From assembly GCA_015143295.1 (NCBI GenBank), contig CM026573.1:7655934-7719933 (forward strand): a stretch of DNA of 64,000 nt, written 5' to 3'. Within the stretch, counting starts at the first letter, position 1. Each line of letters starts with the position of its first letter. Shown here piece by piece: positions 1 to 13,600 of the stretch. Origin of the DNA: Tetracentron sinense. Lineage: Eukaryota > Streptophyta > Magnoliopsida > Trochodendrales > Trochodendraceae. Under the pieces are notes generated by a model. That model made no database searches. It had not been told where the DNA came from and worked only from the letters and a program-made list of their open reading frames with translations. Position numbers and translations under genes: made by a program.

Positions 1-230
1 TTTAGAGATCAAACTCCATAATGATTTGCCTATATCTCACAAATTTGGAACCACTAATTCAGGTCATGCATACCCAATGAATTTTGGAATGCAACAGTAA
101 GATCCTATATTCCCATCACTAGCTTACACGTGATACATTTTTCTTTTTTTCACATATAGCTGGTACTTGACATATGCTTATTGGTAGTACAACATCTGCT
201 GACTTAAAAAGTATTATGATATTATGACAT

Positions 231-437
231 AGAGATTAACTATGAACAGGAACTCCGGTTGAACAGACAACCGGAGCAACCCAAAAAAAGCCTTGGGCTG
301 TGGTAGTCTGATAATTACAAACACAAAGAAGGGTATTTTTTAACACTAATTTTTTTCCATAAATACCCCTTCCCAAGGCCTTTTTTGGGTTGCTCCGGTT
401 GTCTATTCAACCGGAGCTCCTGTTCATTGTTAATCTC
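231..437. mobile_element. MITE with ~60-bp terminal inverted repeats
   Basis: Both ends read inward as (A)GAGATTAACTATGAACAGG followed by an imperfect inner palindrome around TCCGGTTGAAC/GTTGTC. The central loop is about 80 bp. It is flanked by the direct repeat TATGACAT at 223-230 and 438-445, so it is an inserted element rather than a chance hairpin. The superfamily is uncertain: 8 bp suggests hAT, but the junction is ambiguous by one base. A stray left end of the same family lies near 23244. It lies left of the last DDR4-like exon seen, probably in that gene's final intron. Confidence 0.82.
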
Positions 438-445
438 TATGACAT

Positions 446-1361
446 TACATTTTTCAGGGGGTAATCACAGTTCGTACTTAATAGTATAGTTTTATTCTTT
501 GAGTACCGTTCATACTTTTGGTTAACATAGTACGATTACAATTTTTGATCGACTTCCAAAGCATAATACATGCTAAGAAAATGAGAAACTATGAGGTACA
601 TTAACGAACATGGATTTTCCTATATTGGATGTTGTGGAGAACATGCAGCAGTGAATGGCAGGCCCTCAAAATCTCCAGGTTAAAATGTCAACCAGGTCTG
701 GTGATCTTGATATGCTAACCATCATACCTGGTGCAAATGCAAGGGGATTGGGGCCAAGGCCAACCATTAGATAGGTTCAATCCAAAATATTTCAGAGGTA
801 AGGTGCCATCCAGAGATGTGATTATCATATTTCCTACCAGCCCCATTGTTTAGATAAGTCAAGGAATATACAAATAGGAAGTCAAGGAAACTACAAATGA
901 TCCAGAGAGAAGGAAACGTCAAAAGGGTGCACTTTCACTATAATCACACTAGGTTGGTTAATGACCACAGATCTCCTAGGTGGTAACTGTCAAAAGTGCT
1001 TGGACCACACATCCTCCAAAGTTCCCAACAATGGAGTTCCCTATTTAGTGAATGCAGCTGAGGCCTAGGTGATACCCGTCATGTTCTTTTCTTAGGAAAA
1101 ATAAAACACGACAGTAAAAAGAACCAGCAAAATAGGGGAAAACAAGTCAAATCAAAAAGTGAGAAATAATGAATGTGTGATGAATTTTACTTTCTTCCCA
1201 CATAGAATTTTTAATAACTTTTTGTTCATACTATTCATTGGAAATTCTTCAAGGAATCGAGATCCTTCCAAGAAGTGTCACTTGGTGCTGTCTGATGCTG
1301 AACATATAATCAAGAGAGAGAGAGAGAGAGAGAGAGAGAGGTCCAAATTCATTGCTGTTAC
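446..1361. other. Probable last DDR4-like intron, no exon found
   Basis: No frame here matches the expected C-terminal end of the DDR4-like protein. The stretch carries a GA microsatellite (about 1312-1340) just beyond the exon 9 donor. Nothing else is recognisable. Confidence 0.5.
1312..1340. repeat. (GA)n microsatellite
   Basis: Uninterrupted AG repeat of about 14 units just downstream of the exon 9 splice donor of the DDR4-like gene. It gives spurious Glu-Arg and Ser-Leu open frames. Confidence 0.95.
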
Positions 1362-1485
1362 CAAAAGTATAGGTGACAGGCTTTCTGTCACGAAGAGAGC
1401 GTCCCAACACAAGCCCATCCGCACTCAAAAAGCTATCAAGAAGGAGAGCTTCTCTATGCTGTTTTTTCAGCAACCTCTCTTTCCT
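1362..1485 (-). CDS. DDR4: DDR4-like exon 9 (last exon seen)
   Basis: 124 nt, acceptor TTTGACAG, donor GTAACA placed after TYTF plus one base. It encodes RKERLLKKQHREALLLDSF and GRSLRDRKPVTYTF. Reading through the donor gives low-complexity Ser-Leu from a GA repeat, which supports splicing here. The terminal exon should encode an Asp-Tyr-Asp-rich end and is not found in 1-1361. Confidence 0.87.
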
Positions 1486-4400
1486 CTGTCAAATAATAAT
1501 TAAGAACAACAATTAACCATTAGAGAAACATGCCTGGCTTAACCACAGCAAATAAAAAGAATACATCATTTTTTTCATTTCAGGAAAAAAAAGAACTGTT
1601 AAGAGTAGTTTTGAGACAAGAAACAACTGGACCAATAGAACTTCACTCACGAACATTTATAGAACCCATTACATAAAGATTTTTTTTTGAAGAATAGTTG
1701 AATACCTTATGGATCTTCTCAATCTCAGGAAGCATATCTATCTTTAATTTCTTCCCAAGTGCAGCCTCGGTTCTATTTTTACTTGAGAAAAGTTTCTCCT
1801 GCGAGTAAATGGACAACATCATATGAAAGAAAGGAACATGTGCAGAAAAGAGCAAAGTGACATCATGTATGCCTTTAAATGTCGGGCAACAAATTTGGAA
1901 GTATACTAGCTGTCAGAGTAGGACATAACTTACTGACGGTTATTGAACAGTCAAAGAGTAGGCAATAATTCACTGACTATTATTGAGAGCTTTACACTTC
2001 ACTGACTGATATCAAGAACTTCACAATTCACTGACTGATATTGAGAGCTTTACGGTTTTAAGCAGCATTCCAGGTAAGATAAAATCTCTTCTTCACTTGG
2101 ATAAATTGGGTATTGGGAGCCTCAGAAAGGTTTCAATCTAGTAGTTTTTATTTATTTTCTTTGGGTTTGTAGGGGTAAGGTTTATGCCCCCCCCCCCCCC
2201 AATTTTCTTTCATCAATAAAACAGTAGGGGTCTGCCAAACCCCCTCCTACTGAGAGGCTTTAAAATTTAAAAAAAAAAAAGTTGCCAAAGAAATCGGAGT
2301 TGGAAACTAAAAAGAAAATCTATACGAAGCTACCACAGCCACAAATATGCACTTAGATACAGATATATACTGCAATCAGGGACTAAAACTTTGCCATGGA
2401 ATGCAGAAATATATGGAAATCAGAAAGCAAAAGGATGGTCACCAATTATTTTTACCTTAATGGCTAAAGATGCAATGCTATGATAAGGAAGGACCCTCGT
2501 GAGTAGAAATTAGATATCTTTTCTATCAATAGCGTGTGGACAATGCCATTTTTTAAATCAAAGCTTTCACATAAAAAGCTTGAACCCCATAGTTGATAGA
2601 GTTTCAATGAGCATAACATCCAATCATTTTACTCTCTATATAAAATGCAATCCTTCAACCTTTAAAGATTACAATATAGGATCTATTGGTAAGCACAACG
2701 ATTATACTCTATCAATACTCTAAGGGTGTAATTTTGTCAGTCTTTTTTTTTAATTGGTGATAGACGAAATATATATAATGGTGAAGAAGAGAAGTACAAG
2801 AGGGGACCAAGGGTTCACAAAGGAGTGAACCCAAGGACGAGCTAACTTAAAAACACACACAATGTGATAAGGGAAAATTACAACAAAAAATTTAAGCATG
2901 CTATGTTGAAGTTCTCCCGGATGGAGCACCACTGTACCAAGAGATGTCCAGCTCTTTGGCAGGTTCTTGCATTTGATGAGGGAGTCTTCAAAGACCCTTG
3001 AATTTCGGTCTTTCCAAAGAAACCAATCCACCGATGCAATTAGCAAGGGACATCCTTCGAAACCCTCTTCTTGCAAATGCACCAAGAACGTACAAGATAA
3101 GAAGTTTCAAAAGGAATGGGGGAAGAACCAGCTGATTCCCAGACGACCAAGGAAATAACTCAAAACCGTTTGAGCAAAAGGACAATGCAACAGGAGGTGA
3201 TCAATCGTCTCTTCAGTGGCAAGGCATATAAAACAATCATTGGTCATCTGCCACCCTCTACTCATAAGATGATTACATGTTAGTATCTTATTCAAAACTG
3301 CAAATCAAAGGAAAAAAGATACCTCGGGAGGCAGACCCACCTTCCAAACCGATCTATAAGGGAAAGGGTGGCCGATGCTAGGGAGTGGAGCCTGATAGAG
3401 GGATCTCACTGAGAACTGGCCTTTGGTGTCTCTAGACCACAAACAGACGTCCCTAAGAGTGGGAAAGGTGGAAGCTTGTAGGATTCTGGAGAGGAGGTTT
3501 TGGAAGCTATCCAACTCCCAATCATTGAGGTTGCGCCTTAGTCGAGGGCACCAGACTCTATTGTTTGGGAGATACTCTATGTAGGATTCTACAGAGGTGG
3601 ATTTGTCAGATGCTATGGCCCAGATTGAGGTGAAATCATCGCGAAGGGAGGAGGAGCTGCACCATTTGTCTATCCAGAACCTGACCTCATTATCTTGCCC
3701 AACTCGATAGCTAATGTTGGCAGAGAAGTCCCATCCTTTCATAATGCCTTTCCATGTTGTGTGTTCCATGTACTACTAGGGGATCCCAGATGGAAGATGG
3801 CCCGTACTTAGATGTGATTACCCTTCTCTAGAGGCTATCATGCTCAGTACCAAATCTCCAAAGCCATTTTCCCAAGAAGGCCTTGTTAGCCAAGGAGAGA
3901 GGGCGGATGTTCAGGCCACCCATTTCGATTGGTAGGCAAATTGTTTTCCAATCAACGAGGTGGTATTTTCAGTTGACCACTCTCTTGTTCCATAGGAAAT
4001 TCTTATGGATTTGTTCAAGTTTTTGTACTACCGAAGAGGGATGAAGAAGAGGAAGAGGAATTAGGTTGGGAGGCTCTGTGCACTCTCTCAATGACTAGGT
4101 CCCAGATTGATTTGGATTTAAAGGGGGCTCCAAGTGGGAGACCAAGGTATTTGGGTGGGAGGGAGCCAATTTTGCAGTCTAGTATAGAGGCCAATACCGG
4201 GAGGTGAGGGACGTCGCCAACCCCAAAGAGTTCGCTTTTAGAGAGGTTGATCTTGAGTCTAGATACTACTTCATAGCATCAGAACAAAAATCTGAGGTGG
4301 AGGAGTTGAGTGCAGGAGGCTTTGCATAGGATTAGGGTGTCATCCGCAAATTGTAAGTGGGATATGGATAGGGGTGGATCGCCCCTTCCGATCGAGAAAC

Positions 4401-7400
4401 CTGAGATGACTAATTATGACGCTCTGGAGATCATTTTGCTAAGGGCTCCAATTACTATGATGAAGAGAAAGGGTGAGAGGGAGTCTCCTTTTAGAAGAAC
4501 CCGATAGGAGTTCCATTCTCAAGGACCGAGAAGAAGACTGGGTTATAGCATGCTTTCATCCATTGACGCCAGCGAATCCCAAATCTCGTTCTTTGCAACA
4601 GGTAATCGAGGAATTCCTAATTGACATGATCGAAAGCTTTTTCCAGATCAACTTTGCATAAGACCCCGGGGGAGCGCAAACGAATCCTTGCGTCCACACA
4701 TTCATTCGCGATAAGGATGCCCATCTAGGATTTGTCGTCCTCCTACGAAGGCTCCTTGCGGGGCCTGGGGTTGTCCCCTTTCATGCTTTTGATGGCACTT
4801 GAAATTTGGTAATATATGTTTTCGGGGATATATTGCAAGATATATAGTTTATCGGTGATATTTGGGAAAAAAATGACAACAATGGGGCAAAACTTGGAAT
4901 TTTGCGGAGGAACTTTAGAAAATGTTAATATACCTTTGAGAATAAAAACATTGGAAAAAAACAACAATGTACATAAGAGATGCAATGGGAAGGGGGCAGA
5001 GATGTGTATTGACGACACAATGTATGACTGATTTGTATTCCTAAATCATAACTAGCTTCATAAAATGTTTCATTCATTTCTCAATCAATCATAAATATAT
5101 AATTCATAAGATTCATAACAATATAAACATATATAATATTAATCCAACCCACTCCAAGAACTACAACTAAGACCAAAAGGAGTTGTGCAAAGGTGTGACT
5201 ACCACCGGCACTAGCCAATGAGGTTGTATACCTCTATACCCATATGGATGTGACTCATACACAAAAACATATCCATATGGATATTGGCCTACTGGCTGTG
5301 TATAGTTATGTTCTTGAGAACACAATTGTCACTGACACTGCCAGATAAGTTGTACCCCTCATATCTATACGGCTAATACCAAAAAATATATCCATATGAT
5401 CTTTTTTGAATTTAAATTTGAGTATTTTAAATAGAGGGTACACATAATATGCTTAATTTTTCTTTCTGAAGCTTGGATGTAAAGTCATTTCCTGCTAAAC
5501 TGTTAGTTGGCTTTTTGACCCTATCGATGAAAATATTTTTAAAGACTTAAATATAAGATTTTTTCATTGGATTTTTGAGTTTTAGTAATGTTTTGATATG
5601 GTAGAATTTATGAAATTTTAAGATTTAAGAAAATATCTTTAACATTTGAAAGTTGAAATTTGAGAAATACCTTAGCATTTGAAAGTTGAAATTCTCAAAA
5701 AGGCGCTAAAAAACGGATTTTGTTCTTGAACTGAAAAGTTACCTTTTATTTTTCAGGAATTTGGATCTAGGATAATTTTTATTGAATTCAAATGGGAGTA
5801 TAACCTTATTTATATATAAATGTCTTAAGTAGATAGTAAATGATATTTTATATAGATAAGAGAGAGTGAAGCAATGAGCTTCACTCTCATATCCAAGGCC
5901 AAAGTCTTTTATAAAAGAAAAAAAAAACATATTTTGGTCGATATTGCACGATATCGGCGATATATCGTCGATATCGGCAATGTATCTTCGATATGGTGTA
6001 AAAAAATTTAAACAGCATATAAATGTGTCACCGACCAGAGATATCGATAAATAGCGGCGATATATTGATGATATTGTCAGTTTTTTGAACCTTGCCTGCG
6101 AGCTATGTCCTAGAGAGATAGCAGTGCAATGAGTTCCACAATCACATACATGCAAAAACCACAAGAGGTCTCAGGTGATGATGATACCCACTTCACTTAA
6201 ATTTTAGTTTACTGATACTAGATGACTTTGAACCACATCATGGCTTTATGCAGTTATGAGTTTGTTGTGTACCCTTATTATGTAATGCTTCTCTTACTTG
6301 GGAATATATTACTTGCCTTTTAGAGTCTCAGACATGCGTGATAGCTTGTCACTTGTTATTGATTTTGCTTTTCCTATTTCAATGATTTTTTTTTGTTACA
6401 CAATTTCTGAATGTGAATTGATGCTTAATTTATCATTTTAAAAATTTCATACTAGATTTCCAATGTTTCCTTGGGCTGCGTTTGGTTTGTCAGACAAGAG
6501 TTTAAGAAGAGAAAAGAAAGTGAACTTTTATGTTGTTTGGTTTGCAAGCAAAATGTGAGAAAATATCCAAGAAACTTTCTGGAGTTTGGTTTGCAACAAA
6601 GTTTGCAAGAAAAAAAAATCAGAAAATTACATATAAGCAACCCAACATGAGCTTGATCTAGTGGAAGACAAGGCTTTAACCTTTTATACAACAATTGGTA
6701 AAAGTTGATATGTGACAGTAACGCAGCTGTTGACAAATTAACACGCCGATTACAGAAAGTGGAATTCTTCCATTCAAGGGATAAAGAAACAAAATGAAAA
6801 TCAGTATCTTTGGAGTCAATAAAGGGGCACTGGAATGGGTTCTTCTCATCTAATTTCACAAGCATCATATGCTTAACCCAAACAACTAAAAGAGAAAAGG
6901 GAAAAAATAAACAATCTCCCATAACAAGACTACAAATCAAATGAATCATAATTTCACCCCAAACTGATCCCTACTACACAACACATTAGTGTCCTATTAA
7001 CAGTAGTAGAAGAAGATCACAACTCCTAAGTCCTAACCAGTCTCTTTTTCTATTTACTTTCTTTCACTGTCCAATCCATGTATCTGTCTTTCTTATCTTC
7101 AACCCTACTTTAATTAGGCCAGACTACCTGCTATGCCATTACTCATACTGCGTTCCATGTGAAAACCAATATCTTTAATGGAGCTGATGTCCATCTTGAG
7201 CGGAAATTGATGTCGCCTGAACCCAGCCAGGGAAGTTGGAAAGGAAAGCCACCCTGCTGATCCCTTTTCTGGTATCCCATTCTTCTCTACCCCCCAATGG
7301 GCTCTGCAACTGGGAATTCACCCTTGCAGATTCGTTGTCATGTAAATTCTAAAGATCTGCCCCCTTTACTAAAGAAGTGATCCAGGATCCTCCACCCTAC

Positions 7401-10400
7401 CACATCTCAGAACAGGAACTCTATCGTCGGCATCCAGGATCCACAGATTAACAGAGAAGAGGATTACTGGAAGAGAGAGAACGATATAGATGTGACCCTC
7501 GTTTCACTGTCTTTTCAATGCAAGTGAGTGACGGTCAGATTGCAAACGAGATAAGGAGATCATAAACGACCATTGGAATTGCAATGGCTGAGATTGAGAA
7601 AGGGAGTCATGTGAGAGGATAGGGTTTCAAAAATGCTTTTCAAATTTTTTGATAAGTAACCTTGAAAACCCCTTGTCCAGCACTGCTAAATTATAGAATT
7701 GGACATTACTCGGAGAGAAGAATAACCATAGTTGTAAAGGCAAACAACATATTTGTATAATTATAATTAATTAACTGATAAGGCGAAGTCCAGCAGAGTA
7801 TCAACCCTAAAAGCACATTATTAACGAAATTCTCTCTAGAATATATGCACTTCCATACATTATAAATAGCATACACCAAATCAGTAACTTACAGAAACGT
7901 CTTGAAATTCATCCAAATTAGTTGCAACTGTTTCCCACTGGCAAGATACAATAGGAAGGGATGGAATCCCCTTTGTCTTCACCTTCTTCACCTCAACTTT
8001 TCTAATCTCCCGGTACAACCGATGACCAATTACGGGATCATCCTCATACCTACATCAAAGATAAATGTACCTTATAAAGCCCATGCTTCATGACAGTGCA
8101 CAATATAAGAAATCCTTTCAGCAAATTTATATATTGGACATACTTATCAAGAGAGAAGGAATTCATATCTAGAATCAGAACAATAAGAACAACTGCAAGG
8201 ATGTAACATATCAAGCTCGATCAATGATTTATCGATATTACAAGCTTAATTGATTTACCAGTATGAAATTCCGAGTGAATCGCCCCCAATTCGTTCTTTA
8301 CGAAATGCTGAAAGTTGAACGCTATGCTTTATAGAGTTATCAATATAGCTTCGTATATCTTCTTGCTGCAAAATGAGGAATCTGAAGTCAACTATCCTCA
8401 CAATATGCATACAGGAATATTAAAGTAAAATGAATAAAGCATGGACAAAGGCTGCTTTCAGAAGTAATCAATATCAGAACAGTGGGCCAGCACTGAACAG
8501 ACGGTTTAGGTTAAACAGATAAAGAGTTATTTGATGATACATTTTATGTCTTTCATAGAATCATCAATGTCATTCACATAATTACTTGCTTTAGAATTAG
8601 AATAATAACATGGAATGGATAAATCTTAAAGTTACAAAGCTTCAATTACAATAAGACGAAAATACATCTGCCTTTTTTTTTTGATAGGTAAAGAGGTATT
8701 TTATTAAAAGCAAGGGGGGGAGAGAGCTACTTCCCTAGGATCACCAATAGTGAACCTGGGGAACACAAAAGAGAAGATACAAACCGGCTGAATGCAAAAC
8801 ATAAAGATGAAGATAGGAACCGTGCAATCAAAGTGAAAATATATTCCCCCATGGATCCTCCAAATCACCCCCAACGGAACCCCAGGCTGATACTAAATTG
8901 TGCACCCTAGCTTGGATGCGGGAAGTCTCCACGGCAGAATCCTCAAATACTCATCTATTCCTCTTCTTCCAAAGGGACCAAACAACTGCCCCAGGGAGGA
9001 GAGGCCACACATCCCCTGCTGGCGATGGGAACCCCCCTGACAACCAACAAGATAAGAAACTTCGGAAGGAGCCGGGAAAAATCCAAGAGATGTCTAGATG
9101 CATAAGGAAAAATGACCAAACCTCTCTTGCTACCGGACAATGAAGAAAAAGGTGATTGATTCCTCTGCTACGGGCACATAAAACATCAGTTTGCTAGTTG
9201 CCAACCTCTATGCATGAGATGATCCAATGTCAAGATTTTATCCAATACCGCCGACCATAAGAAAAAAGATACCTTCGATGGAATTCTTGGGAACCAAATA
9301 GCCTGATGAGGAAAAGGTGGTAACAGTCTGGGATGCATGACTCGCAAAAAGGATCCCACAGAGAACCTCCCCTTGTTGTCTAAGGACCAAACACAGCTAT
9401 CCCTGGTGAAGGGAGACAGGTTGACCTCCAAAACGTGAGCTAACAGACCTAGGAACTCCGGGATTCCCGGTCTAACAGGTTGCGACGAAGGTTAGGGGCC
9501 CACACCAGAGCACCGTTATGCCACTCTTGCATTGCTAAATAAAGCTTGAGCAAAAGCTAAAGTTAGTAAAAGATATAACGAGTGTTTGGTTAATTTTTGT
9601 TTTATGGTCATCGACAATGAAGTGACTTGGACTTTGAGGCTGAGAAGATATATGAATGATTGGGAGATGGATGAACTTTTGAGGTAGTTGAATCGCCTTG
9701 GCTTGATCAACCCAAATCTGCTAGCCAGCAATACTATGGTGTGGATCAAGAACAGTTCTCATTTTAGTCTTTCTTCTAGGCTCTTGGTGATACCGTGATA
9801 ATCTTACATCCATGTGTCCTTAGCATCAATGTAGTCAAGGTGTCTAGATGATTAGGCCTGGCTAGGCAAGCAAGGCAACACCTACTAAGCGTAAAACTAA
9901 TAAAATTATGTATGTATATATATAATATTAATATATATATACATATTACATAAATATGAGATAATTTAATTAGTTTGAATTTTTCTAACTTCTAAGGAAA
10001 AAGACGCCAACGAAGTGAACAAAATTGCGTGTCCTTGTAATTCTCATTGCCAAAAATTACAAAATTCCAGTTAATATAAAAATAATCCTCCTTGATTGAT
10101 TTGCACTCCTTTTAAAAGGGAATAAGAAATAAGCACAATGCTTAGGGAAACATTACAATTTACACCAAAAGAAAAAAAGGAAGAAGTTTCACATTGCCCA
10201 AGCCACCCAGGCAATAAATAATTGTAATTTATGACCCAACAGTAGGTACTTTTTCAAACTTGACAGCAAACAGCTACTCAAGAGTAGTGTTAGAACTACT
10301 CAACAGTAAGTCAGTTATGAGGTTGTATGCAACTCTATAACATAGAACCCAAGACCTTCCATACGTAAAATCAGAATAGGAAAGATTGTCCAACGGTAAT

Positions 10401-10566
10401 CCAGTTACAAACAAGGGAAGTAGAAACTATGCTGAATACACCCAATCCCATCCTTAGCAATGATTTTAATACTAAAAAAAATGCAGTTTCTTCGGTAAGC
10501 AAAAACCACAGTAGTTTACCTGTAGCCAATTCAAAGGGAGAGAGAGAGAATGTGTGTGTGTGTGTA

Positions 10567-10615
<49 letters not shown>

Positions 10616-13600
10616 CGGTACCTCTTCTTCTTCAGCGAAAGGAATACTCTTCGGTCTTTAGTTTATGTAAACTCTAAAGGTGTATAAGGTTTTAATATGG
10701 TTTTGAAAGAGGGGCTTGATAAAGTTTTAGAACAGGGTTTTAATAGGACCCACCTAAGCGACCACCCAGTACCCAGGTGCCTCCCAGTCAAGGTTCAAAA
10801 AAACGGTTTCGGACACCATAACGGACACGGCCGAAAATGTTACGTAACGCCGTTACGTAACGGTTTCGGCCTTTACGGAGTTTTTTTTTTTGGCTTAAAA
10901 AATCAAAAAAATTCACAATAAATAAGAAAAATATGTAGGTGTAACGTAACGCTAACGGGTAACGGTGTTCACTGAAACCGTTACGTAACGGTTTCGGCGT
11001 TTTTTAAAACCATGCTCCCAGTAAACTCCACCCGCCTAGAGGGGCGCCCAGGTCATTATGCTTCCAAAACATCTAGGCGATGCCTTGACTACACTACTTA
11101 GCATGCTGTTCAGAATCCAAGAAGTCCATCAAAGTTTCGTTCTTCCTTTGGACAGCCCCCTGGATAAGATTCTCACTTCTAACCACTTATAAAGTAGAGG
11201 GTGGAAGCTAGCCAATAGATGCTTCTTAAGTTATGTCTATCAGTCTATGAGAGGAGGAATTCATTCATCATTTGTTGTTTCATTGTCATTTGTAAGATGG
11301 CCTTGATAAATTTCTATCTAGGTTAGGATTCAGTGGGTCTTTTCTTTTAGTTTCCTTAATTCCATTTTTAGCTGGGTCATGAGAGATCTAGATGCTTCCT
11401 TGAGTACAGTCTAGCACTTGCTTTGTTGGTGTGTTTGGGAGGAGATGAATAGAAGGGTTTTCAACAATCTCTCATGAACTATTGAGGGTATTTGGTCGAA
11501 CATTTCTAACAGCACTCTTGATGCGCAATTAGGGAGGATTGTGCAGATTTAGACTTGTCCCTATTTCTTTTCCATTGCTTAGGGGCCTGTTCTTTGGGTC
11601 AATTGGTCCATGATCCTCTTTGTAATTTTGTCGGTTAACTTCCTATGAACTTTCTCTTATTCTCCCCCCCCCCCCCCCACTTCTAATATATATTGCTTTG
11701 CCGAACCCCCAAAAAAAAAAAAAAAAACAATCAGCATTAATGCCATGTCTATCATTATATAATAACTGGATATAAAATCAAAAATCAGGTAGTGTTGACA
11801 CTTGGCAATGCACAAAGAACACTCAACATTGTCTCTAAAGTTTGAAACACAATTTTAGGTGTTAGAAATAAAAATCAACATTATAAGAGTAGGACTTGGC
11901 AGAAAATAGGCTAGATGGCAACTATCGAATATATATCTACGAGTTATAAAAAGACAGGAACTATATTCATAAATGACAATACCTCAACACGGATGTCACA
12001 CAGTGCTTTCAGTATCAGTACACGAGTCCCAGGATCAAGTGACTTATATACTTCAACCTCCGTCCTTAACAAGTTAACATTGTAAAGATGTCAATTGAGA
12101 AACAAATTCATATATTTGTGTACTCATAGCATGCAAAACTACTCACCCATGTGATGCAACAATGGGTATCTCCCCATCCGCAACCTGCAATAGTACCAAG
12201 CACATGTTAGCTCAAGATTCCCAAAAAAGGGGATCTCATTCACGTTGCAACATTGTCCAGTGACAATATCAAGGAGTAATTCTCACCCAATGCCACCAGT
12301 CTCTCAACTTTCTGCATAACACGGTAACCCAAGTAGCACGCCCAAGCGCCATCCGCGTAACAGGAGGGATTGCCTATGACAAAATTAAAACGAATTGATG
12401 TGCACAGCAAGTTACAGTAGCATTTCTGCCATAATATTAGATAAAATAAAATTTTACATTTTGCAACCCCAATGACATGAATTATAGCAGCGTCATAATT
12501 ATAAATAAGGCCATATTGCATCCAACATATTATAATAAGACAACACAAATTTCCTGGTTAAACAGGGGATATCATACAAAGTAAGAAATCCCTTCTGTAA
12601 ACCAGAAACTCTTGACAAAACAGATCACTTCAACAATCTTGTTTTTTATTTTTTATTTCATCGGTAACCAGAGAGCATATATATAAGGAGAAAAAGCAAT
12701 TACAAAAGCGGTTCACAAGAAGGTAAACAAAAACTAAAGGAGAGAAAATGGACAAAAATTTTAGCATAGATATGTTAACACTATAAGAAAGTAAAAACTG
12801 CATAAACGAAACGATAAGATTAACAAAGCAGATCCGCAACGCTCAAGGCTAACTGCCTACAATTAGAATGTCTCTATCCGGATGGACAAGCCTGCCTTAG
12901 CCGATAACCTATAGCCAAAGGAAGAGAAGCTGGTGAAACCTCACGTAGATCTAATCCTTGAGAGATACAATCACATCAAAAACTCTACGGTCCCGCTCCT
13001 TCCAAAGGAACCAGGCTATCACCCCTAGGAGAAATGACCAAGCACTCGGAGCAACCCCCTTCACCTTAGCCCGGAGGCCAAGGAGCCAACACGATAAGAA
13101 GCACCAGAGGGTACGGGGGAAGATTATGAGCACAAGTGGAGATGCAAAAACAGTGAACCTCACCATAGGGACAATTTGCAATAGTAAACTATGAGGATGA
13201 AAAATCCATGTTTTTCCCACAAAGTAATCAAATATATTACATTGAGCCTGAAGCATTGTAAGCTAGTTTACTATATGCAACAAGATAGTGAGGAGATTTT
13301 TTTGTTTTAATGATGTAAGGCGGGATTGAATCAAAAGGAGAAAAAAAAGTTAAGTGATGGGATATACCTCTATTTTAAAAAAGGCATGTGGGGCTTAAAC
13401 CTCAAGGATAGGCTCAATGAGAGCACCTCCACACTCTCCCACCAAAAAGGCATTTTTTTGGGTCGCCATTTTAAACGGCGTACTATGTCGTATTAAGTTT
13501 AAAACAACAATACTCATAATAAACGCATTTTCCATATTAAACTCATATAATGCGAGTACAAAAACCTTATTTAAAAAAAAAAACTATAGGATCACCATTT

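Larger units (their letters stand above)
9827..11096. mobile_element. hAT-type non-autonomous element, 1,270 bp, with a second MITE inside
   Basis: Ends read CAATGTAGTCAAGG on the left and, inverted, TAGTGTAGTCAAGG on the right. The direct repeat CTTAGCAT flanks it exactly at 9819-9826 and 11097-11104, an 8-bp duplication typical of hAT transposition. No transposase frame is seen; the interior is AT-rich with a (TG)n(AG)n microsatellite. It contains a smaller element at 10789-11014. It lies in DDR4-like intron 5. Confidence 0.78.

Noticed and set aside
640..770. Candidate terminal exon of the DDR4-like gene (frame ending in LTWRF)
   Set aside because: It does not match the Asp/Tyr-rich C-terminus expected, and no phase-compatible acceptor was convincing.
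1159..1503. Plus-strand 114-codon open frame with a Glu-Arg run
   Set aside because: The Glu-Arg run comes from the GA microsatellite and the frame is antisense to DDR4-like exon 9.
6452..6949. Minus-strand 165-codon frame in DDR4-like intron 7
   Set aside because: No recognisable motif, composition like the surrounding intron, and part of it covers a MITE-like GTTTGG repeat stretch.
12240..12548. Minus-strand 102-codon open frame
   Set aside because: It overlaps exon 3 of the DDR4-like gene in the wrong frame; the spliced exon 12287-12373 is the real reading.
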